DNA from: Paraspadella gotoi
Taxonomy: Eukaryota; Chaetognatha
Assembly: GCA_051294375.1 (NCBI GenBank)
Contig: JBJCIZ010000239.1
Coordinates: 5,062,711-5,126,710, forward strand
DNA: 64,000 bases
Direction of reading: 5' to 3'
The notes below the pieces were generated by a model. That model ran no database searches. It had not been told where the DNA came from and saw nothing but the letters and a program-made list of their open reading frames with translations. Below, piece by piece: positions 9,735 to 20,485 of this stretch. Position 1 is the first letter of the stretch, and every line of letters starts with the position of its first letter. The translations under genes and the position numbers were made by a program.

Positions 9735-9902
9735 GACTGTGAGAGAGTCTTGATTGAAAGCTTGAAGAAATATGCTATGTCATTATCTTGTAAGAGTGAT
9801 GGAGGCTTTAAACCACCGAAGCATGTCCAAAGTCAGAGGCAAGATAGCTTGTTTATTAAATGAATGGATAATTATTATATTGGTTGTACAAATTTCATAC
9901 AA
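9735..9902 (+). repeat. R1 interspersed repeat, fullest plus-strand copy
   Basis: Begins GACTGTGAGAGAGTCTTG, passes through GTAAGAGTGATGGAGGC and GTCCAAAGTCAG, and ends with GAATGGATAAT and the small palindrome ATTGGTTGTACAAAT. Related copies lie at 4467-4517, about 17811-17945, about 31731-31840, 58677-58782 and 63650-63754. It has SINE size but no clear polymerase III boxes. Confidence 0.75.
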
Positions 9903-10061
9903 ATAGCATATAGAATAGGAAGATTTCTATATTTTTTTTAATTATATGTCGCTTTCTCTCTCTTTATCTCAATCGCTGCCTCTTCTGATTCGTCTAAAAA
10001 CAAGTTTGAGCTAACAATGTCGAATCTGCCTACGATAATAAAGTGGAGTTTTTTGCAAAGG

Positions 10062-10352
10062 GGGACAGACAGATGGATGGACAGACAGACGTATGGACGA
10101 CGGACAATCATTTTTTTTTGCGCATAATTTATCCAATGTTAACCTTTCGATTTGTTGTGTTGATGAAGACTTGTATTAGAGTCGAAACATGTCTGTTCCT
10201 ATTAAAAATAAAATCGTTGTAGAAATAAAAACAATATCTCTTTGCATAATTTATCATAATTTGATGTTGCGATATGATTTAAGTTAAGATTGAGGGGGCG
10301 GACCGACGGACCGACAAAGTGAATTACAGAGTCGGAATCTGCTAGTAAGCAG
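10062..10352 (+). repeat. R2 hairpin-ended repeat, split copy
   Basis: Order: GACA/GACG tract, T-run, GCATAATTTATC, GGCGGACCGACGGACCGAC, then a terminal hairpin AATCTGCT…AGCAGATT. It is interrupted by the insertion at 10134-10243. Other copies are at 10511-10690 (plus), 57290-57462 (minus) and 62318-62500 (minus, within a duplication). Confidence 0.75.
10134..10243 (+). mobile_element. 110-bp insertion with 12-bp target duplication
   Basis: GCATAATTTATC occurs at 10122-10133 and again at 10244-10255; the uninterrupted R2 copy near 10556 has it once. The inserted segment holds TGATGAAGACT, a 4-bp stem, AGTCGAAACATGTC, and an A-rich end with AATAAAA, as in 3′ parts of Penelope-like retroelements. 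A similar tail without the hairpin lies at about 42608-42650. Confidence 0.7.
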
Positions 10353-10510
10353 ATTAAACTAAAAATTCAAGACACGTTGACTTTGGTTTTTTTTCTATGC
10401 AAACTCATTTCCACTCCTCGGTTCAATCGAAACTTTATATCCAGCTTAATCACACACTTTTTTTTTCTACCCACACATCCAATCCCGAGTAATGGGATTT
10501 TTTTGCTAAT

Positions 10511-10690
10511 GGGGAACGGACAGACAGACAGACGGACGGACGGATGGATATAATTTTTTTTTTGCATAATTTATCATAATTCGAGGTTCTGATAATATAA
10601 TAGTGATTTACCGACAAGATTTTGGGGGTGAGACCGACGGACCGACAAAGTGAATAATAGAGTCGGAATCTGCTGATAAGCTGATAAGCT
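10511..10690 (+). repeat. R2 hairpin-ended repeat, uninterrupted copy
   Basis: Same order of parts as the copy at 10062, with GCATAATTTATC intact. The terminal hairpin region has slipped into several CTGATAAG repeats. Confidence 0.75.
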
Positions 10691-11200
10691 GATAAGGAGG
10701 AAATTATAGAAAATGTTATGGAAAAGTCAAGGAAAAGTGAGAAAGGAGATAGTAAGTAGAGGAAAGGAAAAGGAATATAAAACAGAAAAGAAAGGAAAAG
10801 AAACTATAAAAGTAAGAGATACTTTAAAAAATAAGAATTGATTTTTTTTTTGGTATTATGATCTCGATTCATTTGTTTTTTTTTTTATTTCAGAAAATAA
10901 AAACGAACAAACCAAATGAATAACAAACCGTGTTCAAAATCGGACTAAACTAAACTAAATCAAAATATAAATAAACAAAGATTGGTGAATAGGAAAAAAC
11001 AATTGTCAAGTTTTGTTTTTGAAAAAAAAAACTAAATAACGAAACAAAACGAAACAAAACAAAACAGACTCAATGTTATTCGCGCCTCCTCGGATATTTC
11101 GTCCTTCCCTTGACTCCCTCCGCTCTCTATTCTCCTCCCTTTCTTCCTCTCTCTCCTCCTCCTCCTCCTCCTCCTCCTCCTCCCCTCCCTCCCCCACGCC
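10691..11200. other. Upstream region of the four-exon gene
   Basis: AT-rich, with a degenerate AAAAC/AAACG run at 11038-11067 and a CT-to-CCT tract (11098-11195) that leads straight into the ATG at 11201. I see no TATA box. The pyrimidine tract is probably 5′ UTR or core promoter. Confidence 0.4.
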
Positions 11201-11664
11201 ATGGATCAAAATGACGCCGGTATCGACCCGCTTTACTCCCGGCGTCGCGTCAAAGTCACCGACGTCGTTTCCTTGACTTCATCGTCCCCACCGGCGCCGT
11301 TGTATTCGACGGTGGAACGAAAACTCCTTCCCAGGCGAGGCCCGGATCGAGCATTTCACTCCGCGGCGCCGTCCACGTTCTCGCGCCTCAAACCGGCGCC
11401 TGGTTTCGCCGAACGGCGCCGCGATTCCACGGAATCGGCGTCGCAATCCTCGGAATCTCTGCCTCCTTCCATCAACAGCTTCTCGGACGGCGTCGGCGGC
11501 TGCGTAGGCGGCTCTGCGGCGGCGGATTGGCGGCCCGGAACTTCAGCGGCGTCGTCGTCGAGGGCGCCGGAAAGTTGGCACGACGCCGGTTCTGAGGCGG
11601 CGTCGTGCGCGGATTCTCTGCCGCGGAGGAGAGAGGCGCTGGATTCGTTGCCCAGGAGTCGGAA
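11201..11664 (+). CDS. Orphan gene exon 1
   Basis: ATG to donor CGGAA|GTGAGA. Starts MDQNDAGIDPLYSRRRVKV. Ser/Pro/Ala-rich, with DSLPRRR and DSLPRSR near the end. The first in-frame stop is the TGA inside the donor itself. Confidence 0.7.
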
Positions 11665-11671
11665 GTGAGAG

Positions 11672-11714
<43 letters not shown>

Positions 11715-12954
11715 AAAAAAGTTAAAAAACAGTTGCGAGACACCTGATTTATTAAAGAAATTGGGTTAATCCATTTTCGTACCCTAATCTAAGTCGAATA
11801 AAAACTCATTTCAAACAAGCTTCCCAACTCTGCAATATGCAAATGAAATTATTAACAATCTCTCCCACAGAAATTCTCTCCCCGACACGGACGCCGTCTC
11901 TTCCTCATTCGATTCTCTTCCCCGACAACGATCCTTTGCCCATCAGTCAATCGATCGCTCCTTCGACGACTCCTTCGAAGGAGCTCCCGCTCCACAGGAT
12001 TCGCTACCGCGAAGACGACGTCGGGAAGAGGAAGACAACGACAACAACGACGACAATCGTTGCCTCGATTCGATCCCCATCGGCAGACATCCTTACTTCG
12101 ACAATCTAGTAGAAGGTAACCGCGTGGGGCTCTATATTCCGATAGTGCCGATTTTCTTTCTCAAAGTCAAAGTTCACCCCCCCGATATCTAACTTACTTT
12201 TTTCTCACCTTACCCACCCCAAACCCCAACCCTCGATAACAGACGACGAGTCCCTCCCTCCCCCTCCTTCGCCAAAAGTCGAAGCCTGCGACTGCCCCAA
12301 TTGTCACGTGACCAACCCCCTCGATCCGGAGCCCCTCTCGTCCAATCAGAGCTCGTCCGACGGAAGTTCGACCAATCAGCGCTCGACTAATCGACGTAAC
12401 GTCTGTAACGGATCGATTCAACAACGGCTTTCGACCAATCAGCGTTCAGTTTTGGCGAGTGAAGATTGGACCAATCGGATCGCGTTCTCGCCGGAATCGA
12501 CCAATCAAAACGCCGATCGCGGCATGGAATACAACCAACTCGATTTTCGCAAAGGGTGAGTTTTAAAGTTCGTGACATTTATAATTGTCAAGTTTGAAAA
12601 TCTATCTAATTTTGTCGGCTATATAAAATAGTATAGTATATTATCATATAGTATAGAAAATATTATTTCATATTTTTTTACCATCTGCTACCAAAAATTT
12701 CCAACCTATTTCTTTTTTTAGTCATTCGCTCCCCTAATATGCAAATTAGCCAATTCGCTTCCACATTCTCAGACTCTTTTAAGAGAGCTCTCGACGGCTC
12801 CAGATCCAAGGGTCCTTCATTGGAGTCGGGGATTCTTGGCTCGCTCCTATTGAGGTGGAAGAGGAGGAGGAGGAGGAGGAGGAGGGGGGTGAAGAAGAGG
12901 CTAAAAAAATATTTCAAAAGTTTGATATTATTATCATTATCATTTTATCAATAA
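11201..12954 (+). CDS. Uncharacterised disordered protein, four exons
   Basis: Exons at 11201-11664, 11871-12115, 12243-12555 and about 12735-12954 join in compatible phases (2, 1, 2) through GT-AG introns, giving a protein of about 410 residues. The ATG has a good context (GCCATGG). I do not recognise the family. It is rich in Ser, Pro, Arg and acidic residues, with recurring SLPR motifs (DSLPRRR, DSLPRSR, DSLPRQR, DSLPRRRRR), a CDCPNC pair and repeated S/T-T-N-Q/R motifs. The last exon ends in a long Arg run and a hydrophobic tail. There is no signal peptide; an intracellular, largely unstructured protein is my inference. The exons are strikingly GC- and CpG-rich against AT-rich introns, which supports coding. 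Confidence 0.65.
11665..11870 (+). repeat. Intron with (GA)n run
   Basis: A (GA)n run at about 11677-11714 begins just after the donor; the rest is AT-rich and ends in the acceptor CTCTCCCACAG. Confidence 0.8.
11871..12115 (+). CDS. Orphan gene exon 2
   Basis: Acceptor CTCTCCCACAG, donor GTAGAAG|GTAACC. The phase-compatible frame includes NSLPDTDAVSSSFDSLPRQR, DSLPRRRRREEDNDNND and IPIGRHPYFDNLVE. A second open frame in the exon starts at an ATG before the acceptor and is ignored. Confidence 0.7.
12243..12555 (+). CDS. Orphan gene exon 3, doubles as CCAAT array
   Basis: Acceptor TCGATAACAG, donor AAAGG|GTGAGT; 103 full codons without a stop. Encodes an acidic/Pro-rich start, CDCPNCHVT, then STNQRS-type repeats. 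The same bases hold five CCAAT boxes (12342, 12372, 12435, 12471, 12501) and a CACGTGAC at 12305. The frame is well supported by phase; a regulatory role is an alternative or an addition. Confidence 0.65.
12735..12954 (+). CDS. Orphan gene exon 4 (start uncertain)
   Basis: The frame runs from ATG 12739 to a stop at 12952-12954: QFASTFSDSFKRALDG, then ESGILGSLLLRWK, then an Arg run encoded by AGG repeats, then a hydrophobic tail. The strong acceptor at CTTTTTTTAG (12720-12721) leads to a stop in the expected phase; AAATTAG just before CCAATTCGC gives an open join but has a poor pyrimidine tract. The exon is probable, its border is not. Confidence 0.45.
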
Positions 12955-13745
12955 TTTGACGATTTATTTGAGCCAAACAACAGCAAATTCTAAAATTTAA
13001 AGTCTTTGTCCTCGTTATTACATGAGTATGTACATGAATAATTAGAGACAGACAGAAACCAACATATTAACATTTTAACACACAGTTTAACACTCGCACA
13101 CAAACGCATACACAAACGTATATACACACACCGACACACAAACACAACCAAAAACACATAAACAAACTTCGCCAAACAAAACATAAAACAATTTCGATCC
13201 CTACTCGCGAAAAAGATAAAAAAAAAGTATTTTTCCTTTTTTCCCAAAAGTACCCCATTTTACTTTAAATTCAGAATTTAACATAAAAAAAAGACTAGTT
13301 TAGTTTGGGATTTTGTCGAGAATGATCAATGATCATTGGTCAATGATTAGGATTTAAGCTAAGGGAATAAAATTAAGGTCAAGAATAAGGATTAGAGTAT
13401 ATTTATATCATAAAATATGAAGTTTCAAAATAAAAATAAAAATTTAGTTTAGGTATTAACAAAAAGAAATAGGGCGCTTTCGGAGGATAGTGACCCTCCT
13501 CTTTTTTTTCTGCGGCTCAAAAAAAAAAAAGTCATAAACTAAAGATTTCCGTTTTTCCCCGATTTTTTCCACGAGGAAAAAATATGATAAACAAAAAACA
13601 AACGATCACTTTGTTGTCGAGACTTTAAGCTCCCATGGCTGTCGTTGTCGTTGTTGTTGTTGTTCGTCGTCGTCTTTGTCGTTGTTGTTTGTCAATCCCG
13701 TTTTTTTTTAACAACAATCATCCCTTTCTCAACCACATTCAATTC
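12955..13745. other. AT-rich intergenic sequence with CA-like and GTT runs
   Basis: Degenerate CACA/CAAA stretch at 13079-13165, an R3 repeat tail (GAAATAGGGCGCTTTCGG) at 13465-13490, and a GTT/CGT run at 13639-13690. No gene seen. Confidence 0.5.
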
Positions 13746-13814
13746 TCCCCCCCCCCCCCCCTCCCCCCCCTCCGCGCCCCCCCCCCCGCCCCCCCACCCC
13801 GCGCCCCCCCCCCC
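13746..13814. repeat. Poly-C tract; G-quadruplex/i-motif candidate
   Basis: Almost pure C over 69 bp with a few T, A and CG breaks. The minus strand has many G-runs of three or more and so meets the usual G-quadruplex rule. It sits about 25 bp ahead of the satellite array. Confidence 0.85.
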
Positions 13815-13837
13815 AGTTTCTCAAACGCAGCAGATTC

Positions 13838-15575
13838 ATGACCTTTCCTAAACCACATCTCAAGTGCCCTTGTTCTCAACCACATTCATCCCTTTACTCA
13901 ACCCACTCTCATCCCAGTTCTCAACCACATTCATTCCTTTACTCAACCACATCTCATTCCGTTTTCTCAACCACATTCATGACCCTTTTCTCAACCAAAA
14001 TCAATTTCATCCCTTTTCTCACCACTCTCATCCTTTTTCTCAACCACTATTCATCCCTTTTCTCACCACATTCATTCCTTTACTCAATCCACTTTCCATC
14101 CTTTGATCTCAACCACACTTCATCCCTTTTCTCAACCAACTCTAATCCTTTTTCTCAACCACTTCATCCCTTTTCTCAACCACATTCATTCCCTTTATCC
14201 AACCCACTCTCATCCACCTTTTCTCAACGACACCAATTCAACCCTTTTCTGACAAACCACATCATCTATCCAACCCCTTAACCTTTTCTCATCAGCATTC
14301 ATCCCTTTTCTCAACCAATTCATCCCTTTTCTCAACCCACATTCATCCTTTTACTCAACCACTCTCATCCCGTTTTCTCAACCACATTCATCATCCTTTA
14401 CTAACCACTCTCATCCTTTTTCTCAACCACTATTCATCCCCTATTTCTCAACCACTCTGATCCTTTTTTCTCAACCACATTTAGCCCTTTTCTCAACCAT
14501 TCTCATCTTTTTCACCCACATTCATCCCTTTTCTCAACCATCTCTCATCCCTTCTCAACCCACTGTCAATCTTCCTTTTCTCAACCACTTTCATCACTTT
14601 TCTCAACCCACATTCAATTCCCTTTTCCTCAACCACTCTAATCTTTTTCTCAACCAACATTCATTCCCTTTCTCAACCACATTCATCCCTTTACTGGCAC
14701 CACGATCTGCCATCCCGTTTTCTCAACGGACACTCGTCATCGGCTTTTTCTCAACCACATCTCCATGACCCTTTTCCTCAATCACATTCATTCGCCGCTT
14801 TTTCTCAGAGCCAAATTCATGTGGCCCCTTTGTCTCAAACCACATTGCCATACCACTTTTACTCAAACGCACTTTCTCATCCCGTTTGCTGCAAACCACA
14901 ATTCATTCCTTTACGGTCACGCACTATCCATCCGGCTTTTCCTCAACCACCTTCATAGCCCGTTTTCTCCAGGCACTACTATGCCCTTTTTCAAGCACAC
15001 ATTTATACGCCTGTTTGTCTCCAACCATCTCCTCATGCCCAGCTGTTTCTCAAGCCACATTGCATTATCCCTGTTTTCTCGAACCATTCTCATCACCGCT
15101 TCTCAACCACGCATTCATCCCTTTTACTCAAACCACTCGATTATCCGTTTTTCTCAACCACATCATCCTTTACTCAACCACTCTCATCGCCTTTCTCAAC
15201 CACATTCATCCGCTTTTTCTCACACCACCTCTTATCTCGCTTTTCTCATACCGACATTTATCCCGTTTCTCAAACCATTCTCATCACCCTCTGTTCTCAA
15301 CCGACATTCAATCGCCTTTTCTCAACCATGTCTCAATCCCTTTTGCTTCTCAACCAGCTCTCATGTCCTCTCTAAGTCCACTCTTATCGCTTTTTCTCAA
15401 AAGCCACATTCCATCCCTTAGGCTGGCAACTCACGTCTCATCCCTTTTCTCAACCACATTCATCCCTTTTCTCAACCATTCTCATCCCTTTTCTCAACCA
15501 CTCTCATCCCTTTTCTCAACCACTCTTATCCTTTTTCTCAACCACATTCATCCCTTTACTCAACCAGCTCAATTC
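13838..15575 (+). repeat. ~22-bp satellite array, CTCAACCAC family
   Basis: About 1.7 kb of tandem units of the form CTCAACCACATTCATCCC plus a T-run, alternating with CTCAACCACTCTCATCCC. Unit length varies by one-base indels, most in 14700-15420, where sequence quality looks poor. Long His/Phe/Ser-rich open frames are by-products. A remnant lies at 16053-16170. Confidence 0.9.
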
Positions 15576-15627
15576 CCATCAGACGCGTTAGAGCTTTCGA
15601 TCGATAATCTAACTCATCGTCTTCGTG

Positions 15628-15661
<34 letters not shown>

Positions 15662-15993
15662 NNNNNNNNNNNNNNNNNNNNNNNNNNNNNNNNNNNNNNN
15701 NNNNNNNNNNNNNNNNNNNNNNNNNNNNNNNNNNNNNNNNNNNNNNNNNNNNNNNNNNNNNNNNNNNNNNNNNNNNNNNNNNNNNNNNTTTTTTTATATT
15801 TTCCTTTTCTATTTTTTTTCTTTCTTTCTTTTCTTTCTTTTCTGTCTCATCTTTCTTTTCTTCTGTTATTTTTTTTTCTTTTTGAATTGTTAGATTGTCT
15901 CAATATCTCTCTTTCTGTATTTTATTTCGTTAAAAGTTTTTTTTTTCCTTTTCAAAATTGTTACAAAATATTTCGTCTATGTCGCAGTCGTCG

Positions 15994-16025
<32 letters not shown>

Positions 16026-16026
16026 G
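15576..16026. repeat. Segment duplicated across a 25-N gap (left copy)
   Basis: Contains ACGCGTTAGAGCTTTCGATC, a (CGT)n run broken by a gap, and a T-rich stretch with CTTTTCTTTCTTTTCTGTCT. The same order returns at 16188-16560 after the 25-N gap at 16027-16051. (CGT)n borders both gaps. Confidence 0.75.
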
Positions 16027-16051
16027 NNNNNNNNNNNNNNNNNNNNNNNNN

Positions 16052-16560
16052 ATTCTCCCTACATTCATTCCTTTTCTCCATTTTTCTCCACCTTTTTCTC
16101 ACACCACTCTCACCCTTTCTCAACCAACTCTTACTCCTTTTTCCAACCCAACATTCATCTCCTTTAACTCACCAGGCTTATTCCCCACATCAACGCGTTA
16201 GAAGCTTTCGATCGATAAACTCTACTTCACTGTTCGTGTCCGTGCGTCTTCGTCGTCGTCTGTCGTCGTCGTCGTCGTCGTCGTCGTCGTTCGTTCGTCG
16301 TCTCGTCGTTCGTCGCGTCGTCGTCCGTCTCTCCGTTCGTCGTCCCCGTCGTCGTCGTCGTCGTCGTCGGCCTCTGAATCATCGCCTCTTTTATAATTTT
16401 CCTTTTCTATTTTTTTTCTTTTCTTTCTTTTCTTTCTTTTCTGTCTCAATCTTTCTTTTCTTCTGTAATTTTTTTTTCTTTTTGAATTGTTCGACTTGTC
16501 TTCAATATTCTCTTTCTGTTATTATTTCTGGTTCACAAAGTCTTTTTTTTCTCTCTCAAT
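16052..16560. repeat. Right copy of the gap-flanking duplication
   Basis: Satellite remnant, ACGCGTTAGAAGCTTTCG, (CGT)n at 16253-16371, then the T-rich stretch, each with small indels relative to the left copy. Confidence 0.75.
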
Positions 16561-17800
16561 TGTACATTTGGTTCCCCTGCTAATATTGAAAATAAAAACC
16601 ATAAAAAAAAAAAAAAATACTTCTCAAATTACTTCTATCTCCTTTCTGAAAATAAAAAACAAATAAAATAAAAATAAATATAAAATAAAATAAACTAAAA
16701 ATAAAAAAAAATATATATAAAATATAATAAAAAATAAAAAAATACAAAAAAGATAATAACCAGAACACAAAAACATTGTCAAAACTGTCATTCTTCTAAT
16801 CTCCTCGTGGTCTCCTGGAATTTAACATCAAAAATATAAAATAAAAATAAATATAAAACTATAAATAAATGGATATAAAAAAATAAAAAAAAATAATAAC
16901 ACATATAAAAAACTAAAACAAAAAATAAATATCTATCAAGATAAAACTAAATTTCAAAAAATAGGTAAAACATCAAATATACAGCACAAAAAAAAAATAT
17001 AACCATGTGACAATAGGCGGTAAATAAAAAAATATCCCCAATAACAGTTCACTAGTCTTAACGATATTATCCCTTTAAGACTTCCCATAATCTAATTTTT
17101 AATAAGAGACGTAAAAGATAAACTCGGAATCTTTTGTAATGCTAGATCAGCATCATACGTATCTATATTAGATAAGAAAATATTGATAAAAGATTAATTG
17201 AAAAAAAAACGTTTTAGAAATAGGAAATATATATTAAAAATAAAGCATGGGTTCCCCGCTGCCCCCGCCCAGATCTGATTGTCATGACGTTCGGTCATCG
17301 TCGTCGTCGTCGTCGTCGTCGCGGTCCGTCCCGTCCGTCGTTAAGAATAGGATTTTTAACCGGCACCGGGCACGTACGATACGATGCGCACTGGTGAGAT
17401 GATTTCTGCGTATATCATATTAATCTCGATTCGGATCTCTGGATTTCGAATTTGAAAACAAAATGTTGGAAGAGAGAGGATGAGAGAGAGAGAGAGGAGA
17501 AGAGAGAGAGAGAGGGGAGAGAGAGAGAGAGAGAAGAGAGAGAGCTTATCTGATTCTGATAATTGAACCTCTCTCTTCAAAAAAAAATCTCGCTCCCAAG
17601 TAAGATGTTTTAAAAATAATTTTCCTGAAAAAAAAACAAAAAAACGGACGCTTAATTTATTTATTTTGATATTTGATTATTGATTAAGAATGATCCTTTT
17701 TTTTTGTTCTATATCTTCTAATGATCATTACAAAGTGTTTTGGCGTTCTTTTAAACGAGTATGAATAAAAATAAAGAGACAGATTTTGGACCAATAGATT
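16561..17800. other. A-rich sequence, (CGT)n and GA runs
   Basis: 16600-17000 is almost all A with T interspersed. (CGT)n lies at 17298-17322, followed by a GC-richer 20 bp, and GA-rich sequence at 17470-17545. I see no exon. Confidence 0.5.
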
Positions 17801-17810
17801 TTTAATCCTT

Positions 17811-17945
17811 TATGAAATTGGTACGACCAATATAAAAATTATCCATTCTTTTAATAAATAAGCTATCTAGCCCCTGACTTTGGACAGGCTTTGGTGGCCC
17901 AAGGCCTCCATCACTCTTACAAGATAATGACATCCCCGGTTCCTG
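17811..17945 (-). repeat. R1 interspersed repeat
   Basis: Minus-strand copy: GTAAGAGTGATGGAGGCC, CTGTCCAAAGTCAGGGGC, TTATTAAAAGAATGG, then ATTGGTCGTACCAAT. Best match to the copies at 9735 and 31731. Confidence 0.75.
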
Positions 17946-18119
17946 CGAGTTCTCAATCAGAACTCTTTCACAGTTGAGTTTATTTCCTCCCAGATTAACT
18001 ATCTTCAGTATCAATGAAGTGGTATCATGTTTCAATTGTATGTATTATTTTACTTTCATATAAATTTACATTTTAAATCTCTACCCACTTAAGCTTTACT
18101 TTACACTTACCCTCCTCAT

Positions 18120-19773
18120 TTGCTCTTACCCTTACTCTCTTTAAGTCGCCCTTTAATCTTTAATTCTCATTTCAACTTACCTGATTTTTTTTTTCCTAGA
18201 AATTTTCAATCAAAACAAACTTTTCGGTCGGAAGGGTTAAAGTTCGATCAGCAAATTCTCTCTNNNNNNNNNNCTCTGCCCAATCCTAATTTCTCCTTCG
18301 CTCCGACAAAGTCTTCAAGACGAAAAAAAGAAAAAGAAAAAAATCCCCTTTTTTTCTTTAAAACTTCGTCGTCGTCTTTCTCCTCCTCCTCATCCTCCTC
18401 CTCTTCTTCCTCTTCCTCCTCCTTCATCGTCTACGAGGGTTTTTCGTCTCTCTCTCTCTCTCTCTTTCGATCCCAAAAAAGAATCTTTTTTTTTTCTTCC
18501 TTTTCTCTATAATTACCAAGAGTCGATTTTTATCTTTGATTTAACAACGATGATGGTTAATGACATAAACGGTGTTTCGACTTGGACGTTAGTCTTCATC
18601 CGCGTAAAAAAAAAATATNNNNNNNNNNNNNNNNNNNNNNNNNNNNNNNNNNNNNNNNNNNNNNNNNNNNNNNNNNNNNNNNNNNNNNNNNNNNNNNNNN
18701 NNNNNNNNNNNNNNNNNNNNNNNNNNNNNNNNNNNNNNNNNNNNNNNNNNNNNNNNNNNNNNNNNNNNNNNNNNNNNNNNNNNNNNNNNNNNNNNNNNNN
18801 NNNNNNNNNNNNNNNNNNNNNNNNNNNNNTTTTTTAAAGATTAGGAAAAACAGATTTGAACATTTTTAATAATTTTTAAACCTAAATAAAACTGAATTTT
18901 TGATTTTTTTTTNNNNNNNNNNNNNNNNNNNNNNNNNNNNNNNNNNNNNNNNNNNNNNNNNNNNNNNNNNNNNNNNNNNNNNNNNNNNNNNNNNNNNNNN
19001 NNNNNNNNNNNNNNNNNNNNNNNNNNNNNNNNNNNNNNNNNNNNNNNNNNNNNNNNNNNNNNNNNNNNNNNNNNNNNNNNNNNNNNNNNNNNNNNNNNNN
19101 NNNNNNNNNNNNNNNNNNNNNNNNNNNNNNNNNNNNNNNNNNNNNNNNNNNNNNNNNNNNNNNNNNNNNNNNNNNNNNNNNNNNNNNNNNNNNNNNNNNN
19201 NNNNNNNNNNNNNNNNNNNNNNNNNNNNNNNNNNNNNNNNNNNNNNNCGACGAACGACGACGATCCTTTCGCTAACAATGGGACTCGATCTTCGATGGTC
19301 ATTCTTTACGCGACAAAGGGGAAAAAAGACTCTCTNNNNNNNNNNNNNNNNNNNNNNNNNNNNNNNNNNNNNNNNNNNNNNNNNNNNNNNNNNNNNNNNN
19401 NNNNNNNNNNNNNNNNNNNNNNNNNNNNNNNNNNNNNNNNNNNNNNNNNNNNNNNNNNNNNNNNNNNNNNNNNNNNNNNNNNNNNNNNNNNNNNNNNNNN
19501 NNNNAGTTTTCGTAGTAAGAGTTCGTAGAGAAACAAGAATTTGAATATTTTTCAACAAAAAGTTTTCTTTTTAATCTTTCGATCGACATCTTTTAAATTT
19601 CGTTTTCACAAAAAAAANNNNNNNNNNNNNNNNNNNNNNNNNNNNNNNNNNNNNNNNNNNNNNNNNNNNNNNNNNNNNNNNNNNNNNNNNNNNNNNNNNN
19701 NNNNNNNNNNNNNNNNNNNNNNNNNNNNNNNNNNNNNNNNNNNNNNNNNNNNNNNNNNNNNNNNNNNNNNNNN
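18120..19773. other. Gap-dominated region
   Basis: More than half of this stretch is N (18264-18273, 18619-18829, 18913-19247, 19336-19504, 19618-19773). The islands between are T-rich, with a TCC run at 18370-18425 and CT at 18448-18468. Nothing can be called. Confidence 0.7.
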
Positions 19774-20104
19774 AAAAAAACCTTGCTTAATATAAATATT
19801 ACTGTAACTTGCTCAACTATTTTTTTACTTTTGAGTTACGAAACAATAAATTCAAAAAGACTTTGTCTTATGTTTTATTTAAAATGTAATAATTTCGACC
19901 TTTAAAAATTGTTTTCCGTCTCAAAATTACTTCGTTCAACATTGACTCGAACATATGTTCATTTTCGTCGGGTTATGACGATCAACCTGTTTAAATATCG
20001 TTTTTATTTTATTTTTTTATAGACGTTATTTTTTTAAAGTCTTGTTTTCAGTGCGATTAAAGATCGCGGGAAAAAAATACACACAATAAAAAAAGTAAAC
20101 AAAA

Positions 20105-20108
<4 letters not shown>

Positions 20109-20168
<60 letters not shown>

Positions 20169-20303
20169 CCATCGGCATAAAAGGGGCAGTGACTGTCTCA
20201 TGAATTCCTTTATTGCCTCCTCTCCTCTCCAGACGTTAATTACCTGCGACAAATAAAACAAGTTTTTCCCGTTTCGTTTTACTCATGTTTTCTATTTATT
20301 TTT

Positions 20304-20374
<71 letters not shown>

Positions 20375-20485
20375 TATATTTATTTATTCATTAATTTATT
20401 TATTTTTTGTTTGTTTATTTATTTATTCCTTTAATTATTTAGTTTTTTATTTATTTAGTTTTTTTATTTATTCATTTATTTTGTG
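20109..20485 (+). repeat. (CT)n and (TTTA)n microsatellites
   Basis: (TC)n at 20109-20164, then an imperfect (TTTA)n array from about 20292 to 20485, separated by unique sequence. Confidence 0.9.

Noticed and set aside
13838-15893. Open frames up to 335 codons, His/Phe/Ser-rich
   Set aside because: By-products of the 22-bp satellite, extended artificially through an N-run.
18550-19795. Open frames of 76-230 codons
   Set aside because: Mostly N; frames exist only because N-runs contain no stop codons.
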